A stretch of DNA of 64,000 bases from Protula sp. h YS-2021 (taxonomy: Eukaryota; Annelida; Polychaeta; Sabellida; Serpulidae), in assembly GCA_949752745.1 (NCBI GenBank), contig OX457028.1:4957332-5021331 (forward strand), written 5' to 3'. A program made the translations under genes and the position numbers. Under the pieces are notes generated by a model. The model saw only the letters and a program-made list of their open reading frames with translations, searched no databases and was not told where the DNA came from. Shown in pieces: positions 32,762 through 44,638 of the stretch (position 1 is the stretch's first letter; each line of letters opens with the position of its first letter).

Positions 32762-34490
32762 TGCCCAGGCTTATCTAAGCCGCTCAGGCTTACCTAATCC
32801 GCTAAGGCCTACCTAAACCACTCAGGATTATCTAAGCAGCTCATGGTTAAATAAGCCGCTGAGGATTACCTAAGGCGCTCAAGATTACTAAGCCGCTTAG
32901 GTCTATATAAGCAGCTCAGGATTACCTAAGCCGCTCAGGTTTACCTAAGCAGCTCATGGTTACCTACGGCGCTAAGGATTACCTAAGACGCTTAGGTTGC
33001 CTAAGGCGCTCAGGATTACCTAAACCACTCAGGATTACCTAAGCCGCTCAGGATTATCTGAGCAGCTCAAGGTTATCTAGGCCGCTCAGGATTATCTAAG
33101 CAGCTCATGGTTACCTAAGACGCTCAAGATAGCCTAAGCCGCTCAGGTCTATATAAGCAGCTCAGGATTACCTAAGCCGCTAAGGCTCACCTAAGCAGCT
33201 CATGGTTACCTAGGGCACTCAGGATTACCTAAGCCGCTTAGGTTGCCTAAGGCGCTCAGGATTATCTAAACCACTTAGGATTACCTAAGCCGCTAGGGAT
33301 TTGCTAAGCCGCTAGGGATTTGCTAAGCCGCTCAGGATTATCTAAGCAGTTCATGGTTACCTGTGACGCTCAGGATTATCTAAGTGCTAAGGTTACCTAA
33401 GACGCTCAGGATTACCTAAACCACTCAGGATTACCTGAACCGCTAGGGATTACCTAAGACGCTCAGGATTGTCTAAGCAGCTCATGGTTACCTAAGATGC
33501 TGAAGATTATCTGAGCAGCTCATAATTACCTAAGACGCCCAGGATTACCTAAGCCGCTCAGGTTACCTAAGGCGCTCAGGATTACCTAGATCACTCAGGA
33601 TTACCTAAGCCGCTAGGGATTATCTAAGCTGCTCAGGATTATCTAAGCAGCTCATGGTTACATAAGACGCTCAGGATTATCTCAGCGCTCAGGTTACCTA
33701 AGGAGCTCAGGATTACCTAAACCACTCAGGATTACCTAGGCCGCTAGGGATTACCTAATTCGCTCAGGATTATTTAAGCAGCTCATGGTTACCTAAGACG
33801 CTCAGGATTGCCTAAGCCGCTCAGGTTACCTAAGGCTCTCAGGATTACCTAAATTACTCAGGATTACCTAAGCTGCTAGGGGTTACCTAAGACGCTCAGG
33901 ATTATCTAAGCAGCTCATGGTTACCTAAGACGCTCAGGATTGCCTAAGCCGCTCAGGTTACCTAAGGCTCTCAGGATTACCTAAATTACTCAGGATGACC
34001 TAAGCTGCTAGGGGTTACCTAAGACGCTAAGGATTATCTAAGCAGCTCATGGTTACCTAAGACGCTCAGGATTGCCTAAGCCGCTCAGGTTACTTAAGGC
34101 GCTCCGGATTACCTAAATTACTCCGGATTACCTGAGCCACTAAGGATTACCTACGCCGCTCAGGATTCTCTAAGCAGCTCATGGTTACCTAAGCCGCTCA
34201 GGATTACACAAGCCACTCAGGATTATCTAAGAAGCTCAATTTTACCTAAGTCGCTAATGATTACCTAAGCCGCTTAGGACTATCTAAGCAGCTCGTGGTT
34301 ACCTAAGACGCTCGGGATTACCTAAGCCGCTCAGGATAATCTAAGCAGCTCAGGATTATCTAAGCAGCTCATGGTTACTTAAGACGCTCAGGCTTACCTA
34401 AGCCGCTCAGATTGCCTAAGGCGCTCAGGATTACCAAACCACTCAGGATTACTTGAAGCGCTCAGGATTACCTAAGCCGCTCAGCATTTG
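32762..34490. repeat. Long minisatellite, ~18-20 bp unit, 1.7 kb
   Basis: About 90 imperfect units of CTAAGCCGCTCAGGATTAC with variants (AGCAGCTCATGGTTAC, AAGACGCTCAGG). Higher-order blocks of about 120 bp recur nearly identically (33755-33880 against 33890-34010). Confidence 0.95.
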
Positions 34491-35880
34491 TTAATCCCGG
34501 ATGCGTACTTTTCAGACAGCGAATTTGCTCAAGATTAGTTAAGCAAATACACAGCATGAAATGTTTATTTACGGGTATTAACGATCTCGATCATAACACA
34601 AGAAGTATTTGATGAATAAGTACTGTAAATACTTTAAGCTATGGTAGGGGGGGGCTATTTACAAAGTAAAATTTAGTGCTTCTACCTGACGGAGCAAGAA
34701 AAGTGATGTTATCCAAGTAATCCTGGGTTATTCACTGGAAGAAATAAAACCAGGAATAGTATCTAAAAGCAAACATCTTTCTGTCGTTACAGTTATCATC
34801 CCATTAAATAATAAAAAAAAGGATGACATTTGTATTGCATAGAATTGTGGCGTTGTTACTTATAGTGAAAATTTAATTTTTGAATTTGGGTTGTTTGTTT
34901 GTTTGTCTTTTTTCATAATTGTGATTATGAGCCACCATGGCAATTGACTGTATAATGCAAGGCGGCTACTCGACTGTGATTTACTTAAAAGATTCATCCC
35001 GAGGGAGGAAGGGAGGAGGATGTCAATATTTACGCATTCGTTCACCTTGATATGTAAGAGGAAACTGCTTACGTAAGCGCCTTTACTTGCAGATCAGTAA
35101 TTTTGTGAATTTCATTGAACGCAAATCCTTACTTTGTAATTACTTTACCCAGGCGAAAATTAAAAACAGTTTGAATAAGATAATTTTAGGGTGTTCAGTT
35201 TAAAACGAAAATAGCGATTTTTGCAAAAAGCGGTTACGTGGCATTGTCAACATTCTGTTCCCCGATTTGAATTGAAACTAACTGAGCTATGGACATCTTA
35301 GGAAAAGTTTGGATTTAATCATCGTAAAATAATTCCATGATTTCATGAGAACAAACTAATAATAGAAAAAGAAATCAATTGTTGATAAAAAACCTTCAAC
35401 GTTGCACACGCCCATCCTATGTAATATAGAGAAGCAATTTGGACATCTTGCTATTCGGTCCACTTTTGTCAAATACAACGCTGTACGGAGCTACTAGGTT
35501 TTATTGTAGTTTGCTGAGTAGCATAACATTACTACAACCACATCCCCCGCACCTCCTACCGGGTGCATATATTAGTAAATTCCCCACAAGCTGAAACTGT
35601 TCTGAATTGTGGAAAATAAATACGGGATGATTTGCATTGTGTCAAAAATGAAAGTATTTGGGAATGCATTCTACAAAAACAAACAAACAAACAAAGACAT
35701 TCTAATCTCTGGGAGGTCATAAGTCTGACTGGAAAATTTACCAAACGCAAGCTTTGTGTATAAAAAGTAACGATTGTAAAACCAGTTTCTTTAGAATGAA
35801 AGCCTTTTTTGACACGCCTAGTCTGGAACTTTTTATGCGTTGTTGTTGACAGATGTACAATGTTAATGCCATGACAACTA
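34491..35880. other. No gene seen
   Basis: About 1.4 kb of unique AT-rich intronic sequence. No exon with acceptable splice sites plus protein similarity was found on either strand. Confidence 0.45.
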
Positions 35881-36437
35881 CAGTATAACCTCAGGCCCGG
35901 ACGCCTTCAATACAATACCAGACAACTCGCTATACCGGACAGAATTTTCCTTTCCCTTTTTATTTTTCCATTCATTTGCATGATGATGAGACCCTCAATA
36001 CATGGGACACCTCAGTACTCCGGACACGGGACACCCCGTCTGCGGATCAAATGTAAGGTATACTTTGTCTAACATACCGTGCTCTTTACATACAACCTTG
36101 GTACTTGTGCACTTGAACATGTATTATTTAATGCATGTTTTCAATTATGGAATTTTCTCCAGTTATTGCCAAAATATGGAGGGTGATGGGGGAAGGCAAA
36201 AAATCAGTGGATTTTCTCATGGAGGTTTTTTCAACCTGGAATTTTTTCTTACCCATTCCTAAATAAGTGCTTCAAGAAGATTTATGTGTGAAGTGCATAA
36301 TGTCTTTTTACAGCCAAAATAGTGTCATACCCAAGCTTAAAACGTAAAATGAGGAACCCCGCAATATACCGGACACCTCACTAAACCGGTCAAATTAGCT
36401 CAGTCCCGCCAGTGTCCGGCGTACTGAGGTTTTACTG
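35881..36437. mobile_element. Pogo/Tigger-like non-autonomous element
   Basis: The left end CAGTATAACCTCAGGCCCGG and the right end GCGTACTGAGGTTTTACTG are imperfect inverted repeats. TA dinucleotides flank it on both sides (35879-35880 and 36438-36439). CAGTRxAACCTC ends with TA target duplication are typical of pogo/Tigger-group Tc1/mariner elements. Internal CCGGACACGGGACACC motifs repeat near each end. No transposase remains. Confidence 0.8.
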
Positions 36438-36787
36438 TACTTGTGTGGTGGATACGAACTTTCGTTTCGAAGCAAGGCCAGTTTTTTATGATATCACCAT
36501 GAAGGTTGTATGATATCACCATGAAGGTTTAATGAATAACAAATACCCAGAATCTCTGCGGTTTGTGATGAATTCTTAACAATTATGCTCCTGAGTGCGT
36601 TATTCGGCTCCGGTTTAATTCTTTAAAAAAGGAAACATCTATCTTAGACTTACACACATGGAACGCGAAACTGCATAAAGTTGATTTTTTAATTGGGTTA
36701 AATTATTCAGGATAAATGAATCTACATACAATTATTATGAAATTGTCCATTCAGAAGTGTTTGTTTTTAGTGTAAGCATTATGCTAC
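36438..36787. other. No gene seen
   Basis: Short unique stretch, with a 20-bp direct repeat ATGATATCACCATGAAGGTT (36487 and 36511). Confidence 0.4.
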
Positions 36788-37005
36788 CAGTGACGGATAC
36801 AGGTTTCAGTAGAGTGGAGGAGGGGGGAGGATGAGGGGATGTGGGTGGAAGGGGGCTCAGCTTCAAAACGACGCCCAAAGCACTGGGTTCAAATCTTTTT
36901 TTTTTTGGTGAAAATATGAAGTTTAACAGTTTAACTTTGTTTCGAATTTAAGAAGGGGGTGCAGCCCCTGAACTCCCCCCTCCCTCACCCTTGGATCCGT
37001 CACTG
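36788..37005. mobile_element. Small MITE with CAGTGACGGA ends
   Basis: The left end CAGTGACGGATACAGG is inverted at the right as CTTGGATCCGTCACTG. TAC flanks both ends. It is related in its ends to the element at 6525-6845. Confidence 0.65.
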
Positions 37006-37904
37006 TACTGTACAGAAGCTCTAATTATAAATACTGGCACTATTAAGCACCGTCCCGTCAGACAGCTCGTCCGTCAGCCATATTGAATCCAGGTTATGAC
37101 CTCATATCCTGAAATAATCTCAGAATTATGTCGCAAGGTCGTTATTTGAAAACGTTTGTTATGATGCTGAAAATATGTAAGCATTTGTAAGATAGATGTG
37201 GTAAGCATTTGTGATATATATATGTTTAGCATTTAGCATTTGGGAGGTGAAGATATCAATCTGGAAGGCAGAAGCTTGCTGGAATTGCTTGACAAATCCA
37301 GTCACGTGACTTGTCCTTCACTGGCCATTACGTACCTTCTAGCTTTGTCTTTTCATGGAAGAAAGGTGGTATTTTCTGTTTGAAATAATAATATTAATAC
37401 ATAACTCAGTTAAAACTGATGTTGGTAAAAAAATCATGTCAAAGAAGCCATACAGAGCACAGCCCCCTACAAGAAACGAAAATCCAAGATAGCTGACATT
37501 GTGACCTTTAAATTAGGTCAAAGTTAAAAATGAAAAAGAAATGTGCACCTACCCACTTTGACAGGCCATCGCTGTACAAAGTATCATTGGAAACGGTAAT
37601 GAGTATCGGCGTTACATACAGACGGACATAAAACACCCGAACTTAAAGCCCCAAGACTAAAATCCCACTTGACGGCTAATGAATTAGGTTCTACGTAAAA
37701 TCTGGACACCATTTACAGCTTTTGCATGTCTAAAGACTGACCATTGATTATTCTTTTTAGTTGTAATAATATGAAAATCACAGTGAAACCTGAGCATTCG
37801 GATATCTTAGAAGAGTCCACCATTGAATTACACAGCGGTACAAACAAAGGGGCATTCAGCGAACCTGTCCGATTTTCACATGCCTGGTAAACATTTGACG
37901 ACAC
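37006..37904. other. No gene seen
   Basis: Unique sequence. The segment at 37440-37690 (AGCACAGCCCCCTAC...AAATCCAAGAT) resembles 44370-44590, so a further dispersed repeat is likely. No exon. Confidence 0.4.
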
Positions 37905-38178
37905 TCCAAGTAGGAGATGACACTTTATGCTTGACCCAGTTCTCTCGCCCTGTACTTTATGCTTGGCACAGTTATCTCGCAGTATACTTTATGCTTGGCC
38001 CAGTTCTCCCACCCTATGCTTAATGCTTGACCCAGTTCTCAAGCCCAATACTTTATGTTTGGCAGAGATCTCTAGCCTTATACTGTATGCTTGACCCAGT
38101 TCTCTCGCCTTATACGTTATGCTTGGATCAGTTCCCTCGACCTTTATTTTATGCTTGGCCCAGTTCTCTCGTTTATCT
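37905..38178. repeat. Minisatellite, ~32-bp unit
   Basis: Units of TATGCTTGGCCCAGTTCTCT followed by CGCCCTATACTT, about eight copies. Confidence 0.9.
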
Positions 38179-38399
38179 CCTACTACTACATAATCGTTGA
38201 ATAGACGTCGCAATCAAGGTGGCAATTGGATTATATATAGCATTTGAAATAATCTCTTTTCCACCGAATCGGGATACACGTTCGGAGGGGGATCCATGTC
38301 TGATAGATGTCGAGATAGGTCGTGCAGCTATCGACATTTCTGGGATGCCATGCCCGACCCGCCATCAAAGTACCCTTCACCTTGGGTCTGCCAGTGCGG

Positions 38400-38545
38400 T
38401 AGAATATGTACGGAGTCACTTTCTCACGAAGTCACTTTCTCGCGGAGTCACTTTCTTACGGAGTCACTTTCTCACGGAGTCACTTTCTCACGGAGTCACT
38501 TTCTCACAGAGTCACTTTCTCACAGAGTCACTTTCTCATGCCTAT
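38400..38545. repeat. Minisatellite, 16-bp unit GAGTCACTTTCTCACG
   Basis: Eight to nine tandem 16-bp units between unique flanks. Confidence 0.93.
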
Positions 38546-39110
38546 TTACAGGCAATAAGACCTATCATGGCTGTCATTTCCGGCGGGCGATATTATGAAG
38601 TTACTTTGGTTGCGCGCCGAACATTTATTTTTTTCTCAACGTGTGTGAGTGCTTGATTGAACTAAATAACCACAGCTATCCAGCATTCTGACAACGACCT
38701 TGAAAAGACGTTGCGATATGGTCGCGACGAAAAAATACTGGACTGCAACTTCGGTTGACAGACCCCGCGAACTCAAATGGACGTTGCATAGGCGTCGCAG
38801 TATTCATTGGGAACTTACTTACTCTATAGACGACCACCCCCCACCCCCCATGCCAACAAGACCATGCTCCCGTTCGTTCCCAAGGTCAAGCTCTCAAGGT
38901 CAAGTCCGTCTTCACCGCTTTGATCCAGACACAGATACCGCCCCCACTCCGTGTGCATGTTCATTATTTTACACCAAATTCCGGATCAATCGCACGACGC
39001 ACAGGATGAATCCCCGGCCCCCGCCCCTGCCGCCCCCCCCCTCCCCGCCGACCTAACCCCATTTCCCAGCATAAGCTACCCTCCTAGTAACCCAGTAAAT
39101 TAAAAACAAC
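38546..39110. other. Intron; no gene seen
   Basis: Unique sequence with C-rich runs near 38837 and 39020-39050. A segment at 38665-38760 resembles the internal motifs of the CCCAGCAAAC MITEs (ACGTTGCGATATGGTCGCGA). Confidence 0.4.
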
Positions 39111-39193
39111 CTGTAGTTTCACTTCCTGTTTTTGCATGTCCAGCATATACCGGATGAAAGTTTCCCCAGATGATGACGCTCTTTTGGAAGCCA
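39111..39193 (-). CDS. Tandem-pseudokinase gene, linker exon between the two kinase domains
   Basis: The acceptor TTTGTAG precedes TGGCTTCC, and the donor is CTACAG before GTTGTT. It encodes (V)ASKRASSSGETFIRYMLDMQ followed by KQEVKLQ. The 83 nt open in phase 1 and close in phase 0. That is exactly what is needed between the exon ending at 40892 (phase 1) and the exon at 27108 (phase 0). No domain similarity is seen, so the call rests on splice signals and phase only. Confidence 0.5.
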
Positions 39194-39604
39194 CTACAAA
39201 CACAAGCGCAAAAAAAAGAAAAACAAACACATGAAAAACAGAGCTTCAATAAACAAGAATTGCACGGCAAATAGGAAATCGAGACAAAAGAAAATAGAGA
39301 CTAAGCTTTAGTCAGTCTCCAAACATTTGTCATTTTTTCCAGTCTCTGACTATCGTCAAGTCGATTGAGACCAGAGTGAGAGTACAAATACTATATCTTA
39401 TTTTGTTTTTTACTTTTCAGAATTTTATTCGAACCATATGTCCAAAGCCCTGTCGCAGGCTTATCTTAACAGTTAGTTTGCAGTCTGTTGTGTTGCCTTT
39501 ATTATGAGATTTCATAAACACAGAAAAAACAGTGCTTCATAAACACCTCTGGAGTAGTGTTTTGATAAGTACCTGAACAGTGGTGTTTGACAAATACTTT
39601 TCGT
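39194..39604. other. Intron; no gene seen
   Basis: Unique AT-rich sequence between the linker exon and the 44-bp VNTR. Confidence 0.4.
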
Positions 39605-40915
39605 GTTTGAGAAGTACCTGTGGGGTAGTATTTGCGGGGGTTGGTCATGTTTCGGAAGTACCTGTGGAGTAGTGTTGGCGGGGGTTGGCCATGTTTGGGA
39701 AGTACCTGTGGAGTAGTGTTGACGGGGGTTGGTCATGTTTGAGAAGTACCTGTGGAGTAGTGCTGGCGGGGGTTGGCCGTGCTTGGGAAGTACCTGTAGA
39801 GTAGTGCTGTCGGAGGTTGGCCATGTTTGGGAAGTACCTGTGGAGTAATGTTGGCGGGGGTTGGCCATGTTTGGGAAGTACCTGTGGAGCAGTGTTGGCG
39901 GGGGTTGGCCATGTTTGGGAAGTACCTGTGGAATAGTGTTGGCGGGGTTTGACCATGTTTGGGAAGTACCTGTGGAATAGTGTTGGCGGGGGGTTGGCCA
40001 TGTTTGGGAAGTACCTGTGGAGTATTGCTTGCGGGGGTTGGCCTCGCTTGGGAAGTACCTGTAGATTAGTGCTGTCGGAGGTTGGCCATGTTTGGGAAGT
40101 ACCTGTGGAGTAGTGTTTGTGAGGGTTGGCCATGTTTTGGAAGTACCTGTAGAGTAGTATTGACGGGGGTTGGCCATGTTTGGGAAGTACCTGTGGAGTA
40201 GTGCTGTCGGAGGTTGGCCATGTTTTGGAAGTACCTGTGGAGTAGTGCTGTCGGAGGTTGGCCCTGTTTGGGAAGTACCTGTGGAGTAGTTTGGCTGGGA
40301 TTGGCCGTGTTTGGGAAGTACCTGTGGAGTAGTGTTGGTGGGGATTGGTCCTATTTGGGAAGACCTGTGGAGTAGTGTTTGTGATGGTTGGCCATGTTTG
40401 GGAAGTACCTGTGGAGTAGTGCTGTCGGAGGTTGGCCCTGTTTGGGAAGTACCTGTGGAGTAGTGTTGCTGGGGGTTGGTCCTATTTGGGAAGACCTGTG
40501 GAATAGTGTTGGTGGGGGTTGGTCCTATTTGGGAAGTACCTGTGGAGTAGTGTTTGTGAGGGTTGGCCATGTTTGGGAAGTACCTGTGGAGTAGTGCTGA
40601 CGGGGGTTTGCCGTGTTGGGTAAGTACCTGTGGAGTAGTGTTGGCGGGGGTTGGCCGTGTTCGGGAAGTACCTGTGGAGTAGTGTTGGCGGGGGTTGGCT
40701 GTGTTGGGGAAGTACCTGTGGAGTGGTGCTGGCGGGGGTTGGCCGTGTTTGGGAAGTACCTGTAGAGTAGTGTTGGCGGGGGTTGGCCGTGTTCGGGAAG
40801 TACCTGTGGAGTAGTGTTGGCGGGGGTTGGCTGTGTTGGGGAAGTACCTGTGGAATAGTGCTGGCGGGGTTTGTCCATGTTTGTGAAGTACCTGTGGAAT
40901 AGTGCTGGCGTGGAT
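39605..40915 (-). repeat. 44-bp VNTR, ~30 units, each with a splice-donor-like CAG/GTACTT
   Basis: On the minus strand the unit contains CACTATTCCACAGGTACTTC and CAAACATGGCCAACCCC. The period is 44 bp, so the three reading frames rotate from unit to unit and all three stay open, giving long artefactual ORFs of up to 479 codons. The array begins directly at the 3' part of the kinase exon at 41072. Each unit repeats CACAG/GTACTT, a plausible 5' splice site. The array may have grown from the exon's own donor. Confidence 0.9.
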
Positions 40916-41072
40916 TTGCCGTGTTTCTTGCTCGCTGCAGTTCGCCCTCAATACTTCGATGAAGCTCCTCTAGTTTTGGCCGCCTTTCCGGCGACGACAG
41001 ATAAAAAGGTAAAAGGGCAACGTAGATGTTCTCCGGGATTCCAGGGCGTTGTCCGGGCAAAAGCCGATACTT
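40892..41072 (-). CDS. Tandem-pseudokinase gene, exon: end of first kinase C-lobe
   Basis: The acceptor TTAGATTCAG precedes AAGTAT. In phase 0 it reads KYRLLPGQRPGIPENIYVAL then LPFYLSSPERRPKLEELHRS. This is kinase helices G-I with the conserved RP motif. The frame remains open into the 44-bp VNTR. The first donor-like site there (CACAG/GTACTT) would end the exon at 40892 in phase 1, which matches the exon at 39193. The 3' end is therefore uncertain, because later repeat units offer the same signal. Confidence 0.75.
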
Positions 41073-41215
41073 CTGAATCTAATTCACGAAAAAAAAACAG
41101 TTCTTTTCTATCATTTAAACATATCCATTTTGCAAAATTTCATAAGAAAATTCATTCTGAACTGATGAAGAAATTGGTTGATTTTTAAACGAGAAGTTCT
41201 TTATTTTGGACCTAC

Positions 41216-41394
41216 TTGAACGACACGTTCTACGAGCGGCACGTCACTCATCTCCATATATGGGTAGCACCCGTGTGACAGCACTTCGTAGACGCACGCC
41301 GCCGCGGTGTACGCCTCCGACAGGACGTTGTACGTCACATAGAGTAAACTCTCTACAGCAAACCACAGCAGGGGAACCGCTTCGTCACGCTCGC
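41216..41394 (-). CDS. Tandem-pseudokinase gene, exon: first kinase APE region and helix F
   Basis: The acceptor TCTCATTGCAG precedes GCGAGC, and the donor is GTTCAA before GTAGGT. Entered in phase 1 it reads ERDEAVPLLWFAVESLLYVT, then AYTAAACVYEVLSHGCYPY. This matches the tyrosine-kinase block PVRWMAPESL...SDVWSFGVxLWExxSxGxxPY. WMAPES appears as WFAVES and the helix F Asp is absent. Both junction phases agree with the neighbours. Confidence 0.85.
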
Positions 41395-41629
41395 CTGCAA
41401 TGAGAGTACTGTGTAGTCCAAGGAAGATATCAACAGAAACATGTTGGCCACAGGAACATTTCAAAAGTGGCCAATGGGCGAACATAGGTTTAAGCATATC
41501 GGATATCTAAGATCGAGATGTTAATTTCGACGCCGAATTCACAATTTTAAAGTGAATTTCTTTTTACGGTGTCTTTGGTCATGCAGTTGTTAATTCATTT
41601 AGGCGTTCTCGAAGCTTTACGGTAATAAT

Positions 41630-43285
41630 GTTGCTCCGATTAGGTCATCCGGTAGCACAGGATTAGGTCATCCGGTAGTGCAGTATTAGGTCATCCGGTC
41701 GTGCAGTATTAGGTCATCCGGTAGTGCAGTATTAGTTCATCCGATAGTGCAGTATTAGGTCATCCAATAGTGCAGTATTAGGTCATTCGGGAGTGCAGTA
41801 TGAGGTCATCCGTAAGTGCAGTATTAGTTCATCCGATAGTGCAGTATTAGGTCATCCAATAGTGCAGTATTAGGTCATTCGGGAGTGCAGTATGAGGTCA
41901 TCCGTAAGTGCAGTATTAGGTCATCTGGTAGTGCTGTATTAGATCATCCGGTAGTGCAGTATTAGGTCATTCGGGAGTACAGTATGAAGTTATCCGTAAG
42001 TGCAGTATTAGGTCATCCGGTAGAACAGTATTAGGTCATACGATAGCCCAGTATTAGGTCATCCAATAGCGCAGTATTAGGTCATTCGGTAGTGCAGTAT
42101 TAGGTCATTAGATAGCTCAGTATTAGGCCATCCGGTAGAGCAGTATGAGGTCATCCGTAAGTGCAGTATCAGCTCATCCGGTAGTCCAGTTTTAGGTCAT
42201 CTGGTAGAGCAGTGTTAGGTCATTCGGGAGTACAGTATGAAGTTATCCGTAAGCGCAGTATTAGGTCTTCCGTAGAACAGTATTAGGTCATACGATAGCC
42301 CAGTATTAGGTCATCCAATAGCGCAGTATTAGGTCATTCGGTAGTGCAGTATTAGGTCATTATTAGGTCATCCGGTAGAGCAGTATGAGGTCATCCGTAA
42401 GTGCAGTATCAGCTCATCCGTTAGTCCAATTTAGGTCATCTGGTAGTGCAGTATTAGGTCATCCAGTAGAGCAGTATTAGGTCATCCGGTAGCACATTAT
42501 CATTTCATCCGGTAGCACAGGATTAGGTCATCCGTAAGTGCAGTATTAGCTCATCCGGTAGTGCAGTATTTGGTTATACGATAGCCCAGTATTAGGTCAT
42601 CCAGTAGTGCAATATTAGCCCATCCGGTAGTGCAGTATTAGGTCATCCAGTGGTGCAGTATTAGGTCATCCGTTAGTGCAATGTTAGCTCATCCGGTTGT
42701 GTAGTATTACGCCATCCGATATCCTATGTTTGGTTATCCGGTAGAGCAGTATTAGGTCATCCAGTAGTGCAGTAATAGATCGTCCGGAGGTGCAGTATTT
42801 GGTCATATGTTAGCCCAGTATTAGGTCATCCGGTAGTGCAGTATTAGGTCATCCAGTAGTGCAGTATTAGGTAATCCGGCAGTGCAGTATTAGCTCATCC
42901 GGTACTGCAGTATTAGGTCATCCGATAGCCCAGTATTAGGTCATCCGGTAGTGCAGTATTAGGTAATCCCATAGTGCGGTATTTGGGTATCCTGTAGTGC
43001 AGTATTAGGTCATCAGGTAGCGCAGTATTAAGTCATCCGGTAGTGCAGTATTAGGCCATCCGGTAGTGCAGTATTAGGTCATCCAATAGTACAGTATTAG
43101 GTCATCCGGTAGTACAGTATTAGCTCATCCGGTAGTGCAGTATTAGCTCATCCGATAGCCCAGTATTAGGTCATCCGGTAGTGCAGTATTAGGTCATCCA
43201 GTAGTGCAGTATTAAGTCATCCAGTAGTGCAGTATTAGGTTATCTAGCAGTGCAGTATTAAGTCATCTGGTAGCGCAGGATAAGC
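41630..43285. repeat. Long minisatellite, ~21-bp unit, 1.65 kb
   Basis: About 78 units of GCAGTATTAGGTCATCCGGT then AGT. Larger blocks recur nearly identically (41950-42170 against 42215-42430; 41733-41830 against 41833-41925). It is intronic between two kinase exons. Confidence 0.95.
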
Positions 43286-43400
43286 ACCCGAAGTCAATTT
43301 CCACGGCTAATTTCCAAAGAAACCATAAGAAAATCCCGAAACTTCCGAAAATTTCCATGTTTTAGACCCTCTTTTTTGTCTGTTTGCGAAGCGACCTGTC

Positions 43401-44003
43401 ATCCCAGCAAACAACCGACGTCTTTTTGGTTGAAAAAAGGTTGTATTTTGGTCGCGACGAATTCACAACCATATTCTGACCTATTAACCTAAAACCCGAC
43501 TTTTTTCGACGTCGAGGCGACGTCGGTTTTCTGACGTCATTCCGACGTTGCAAAAACGACCAAAAGGCGATGAACATTATTATCGCTCACCGGAAATGGA
43601 AGTCATTTTGAAAAAGAGCAGAAACAAACTTAATTTTTACATGAAAATTTTTGAATTTTGATCGCGCGTCGGTATTTTTCTTCCTAGATCGTAAAAATTT
43701 ACATGGAAAATGCTTTTCGTATGTATTTCACAACAGCAGTTGAATAAGTAATTATCCATTAATTATATAACTCTAGTCAGTTTCAGGTCGGATGTGACGT
43801 CGGTTCCAATTTCATATACAACCTAAAACCGACTTAATTTCGACGTCGGATTTAGGTCGGAACCCGACGTCATTCTGACGTTGAAAACCCGACGTCGGTT
43901 CCATTTCATATACAACCAAAACCGGCACGTCAGTTCGACGTCGGAAACGTCGGGTCACGACGTCGACCCGCCGTCATGCTGACGTCATAATGTTTGCTGG
44001 GAT
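43401..44003. mobile_element. MITE with ATCCCAGCAAACA terminal inverted repeats (copy 2)
   Basis: The left ATCCCAGCAAACA and right TGTTTGCTGGGAT are exact inverted repeats. The interior shares long stretches with copy 1 at 5129-5792 (TTATCGCTCACCGGAAATGG and following). GACGTC palindromes are concentrated toward both ends. Confidence 0.88.
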
Positions 44004-44638
44004 GGCTTTCATTTCGGGTGAGAGATGTCATGAAGAGGTTGTTCCTTAATTGTGACCGAGACGTCTAGTCAATGTTGCACTCAAGGCGTTGATCAGACGT
44101 CAGAGAAAGTTGGACTTTGATTGCCACCAAGAGCAACGTCTGAACAATGTTGCTATCCACGTTGTGTTAAAGGCGTTGATCTACGGTCGCGTCCAGTCAC
44201 TACCAAAAGTATAATAAAATTGTTGTGATTTGGTCTGAGTGACGTCGTAACCTCAAATCGGTGTTGCATCGACTTCTGAATGTTTACTGGGTATGTACCA
44301 ATGGGAAAATGTGGAAAGTAGCCTTTTGTAGCCCTAGGAATCGTCTCGGTTTAATAGCAAATAGAAATAACAAGGAATCGCAAAGAGCACAGCCTCCAAC
44401 CTAAACGCAAAATCCAAGATGGCGGATCTGTGACCTGAAATTGAGTCAAGGTCAAAACAAAAACAATGTGTGTCTACCACTCCTATAGGTCATCTATTAA
44501 CTAAATATCGCAGAAGAGGAATTATCAGGGGGCTAACAGTCGAACGGACGGACGGAGGACTAAACACCTGCAGCCTTCCTCCGTAGCCTAAAGCCCCGGA
44601 TGGGAGGCAGGGGGGGGCTAAAAATTAGATTAACCTAC
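44004..44638. other. Intron; no gene seen
   Basis: Repeat-like sequence with ACGTCTAGTCAATGTTGC-type phrases, plus a dispersed segment (44370-44590) also present near 37440-37690. No exon. Confidence 0.45.

Noticed and set aside
32762..34490. Possible CRISPR-like array of regular repeats
   Set aside because: Units are contiguous with no unique spacers of constant size, and the sequence is plainly eukaryotic. The same applies to 41630-43285 and 31085-31690.
39512..40951. A 479-codon minus-strand ORF and shorter companions, rich in HYSTGTSQTWPT-type repeats
   Set aside because: All three frames are open because the 44-bp unit rotates the frame and lacks stops. It is a VNTR running on from a kinase exon, not an independent gene.
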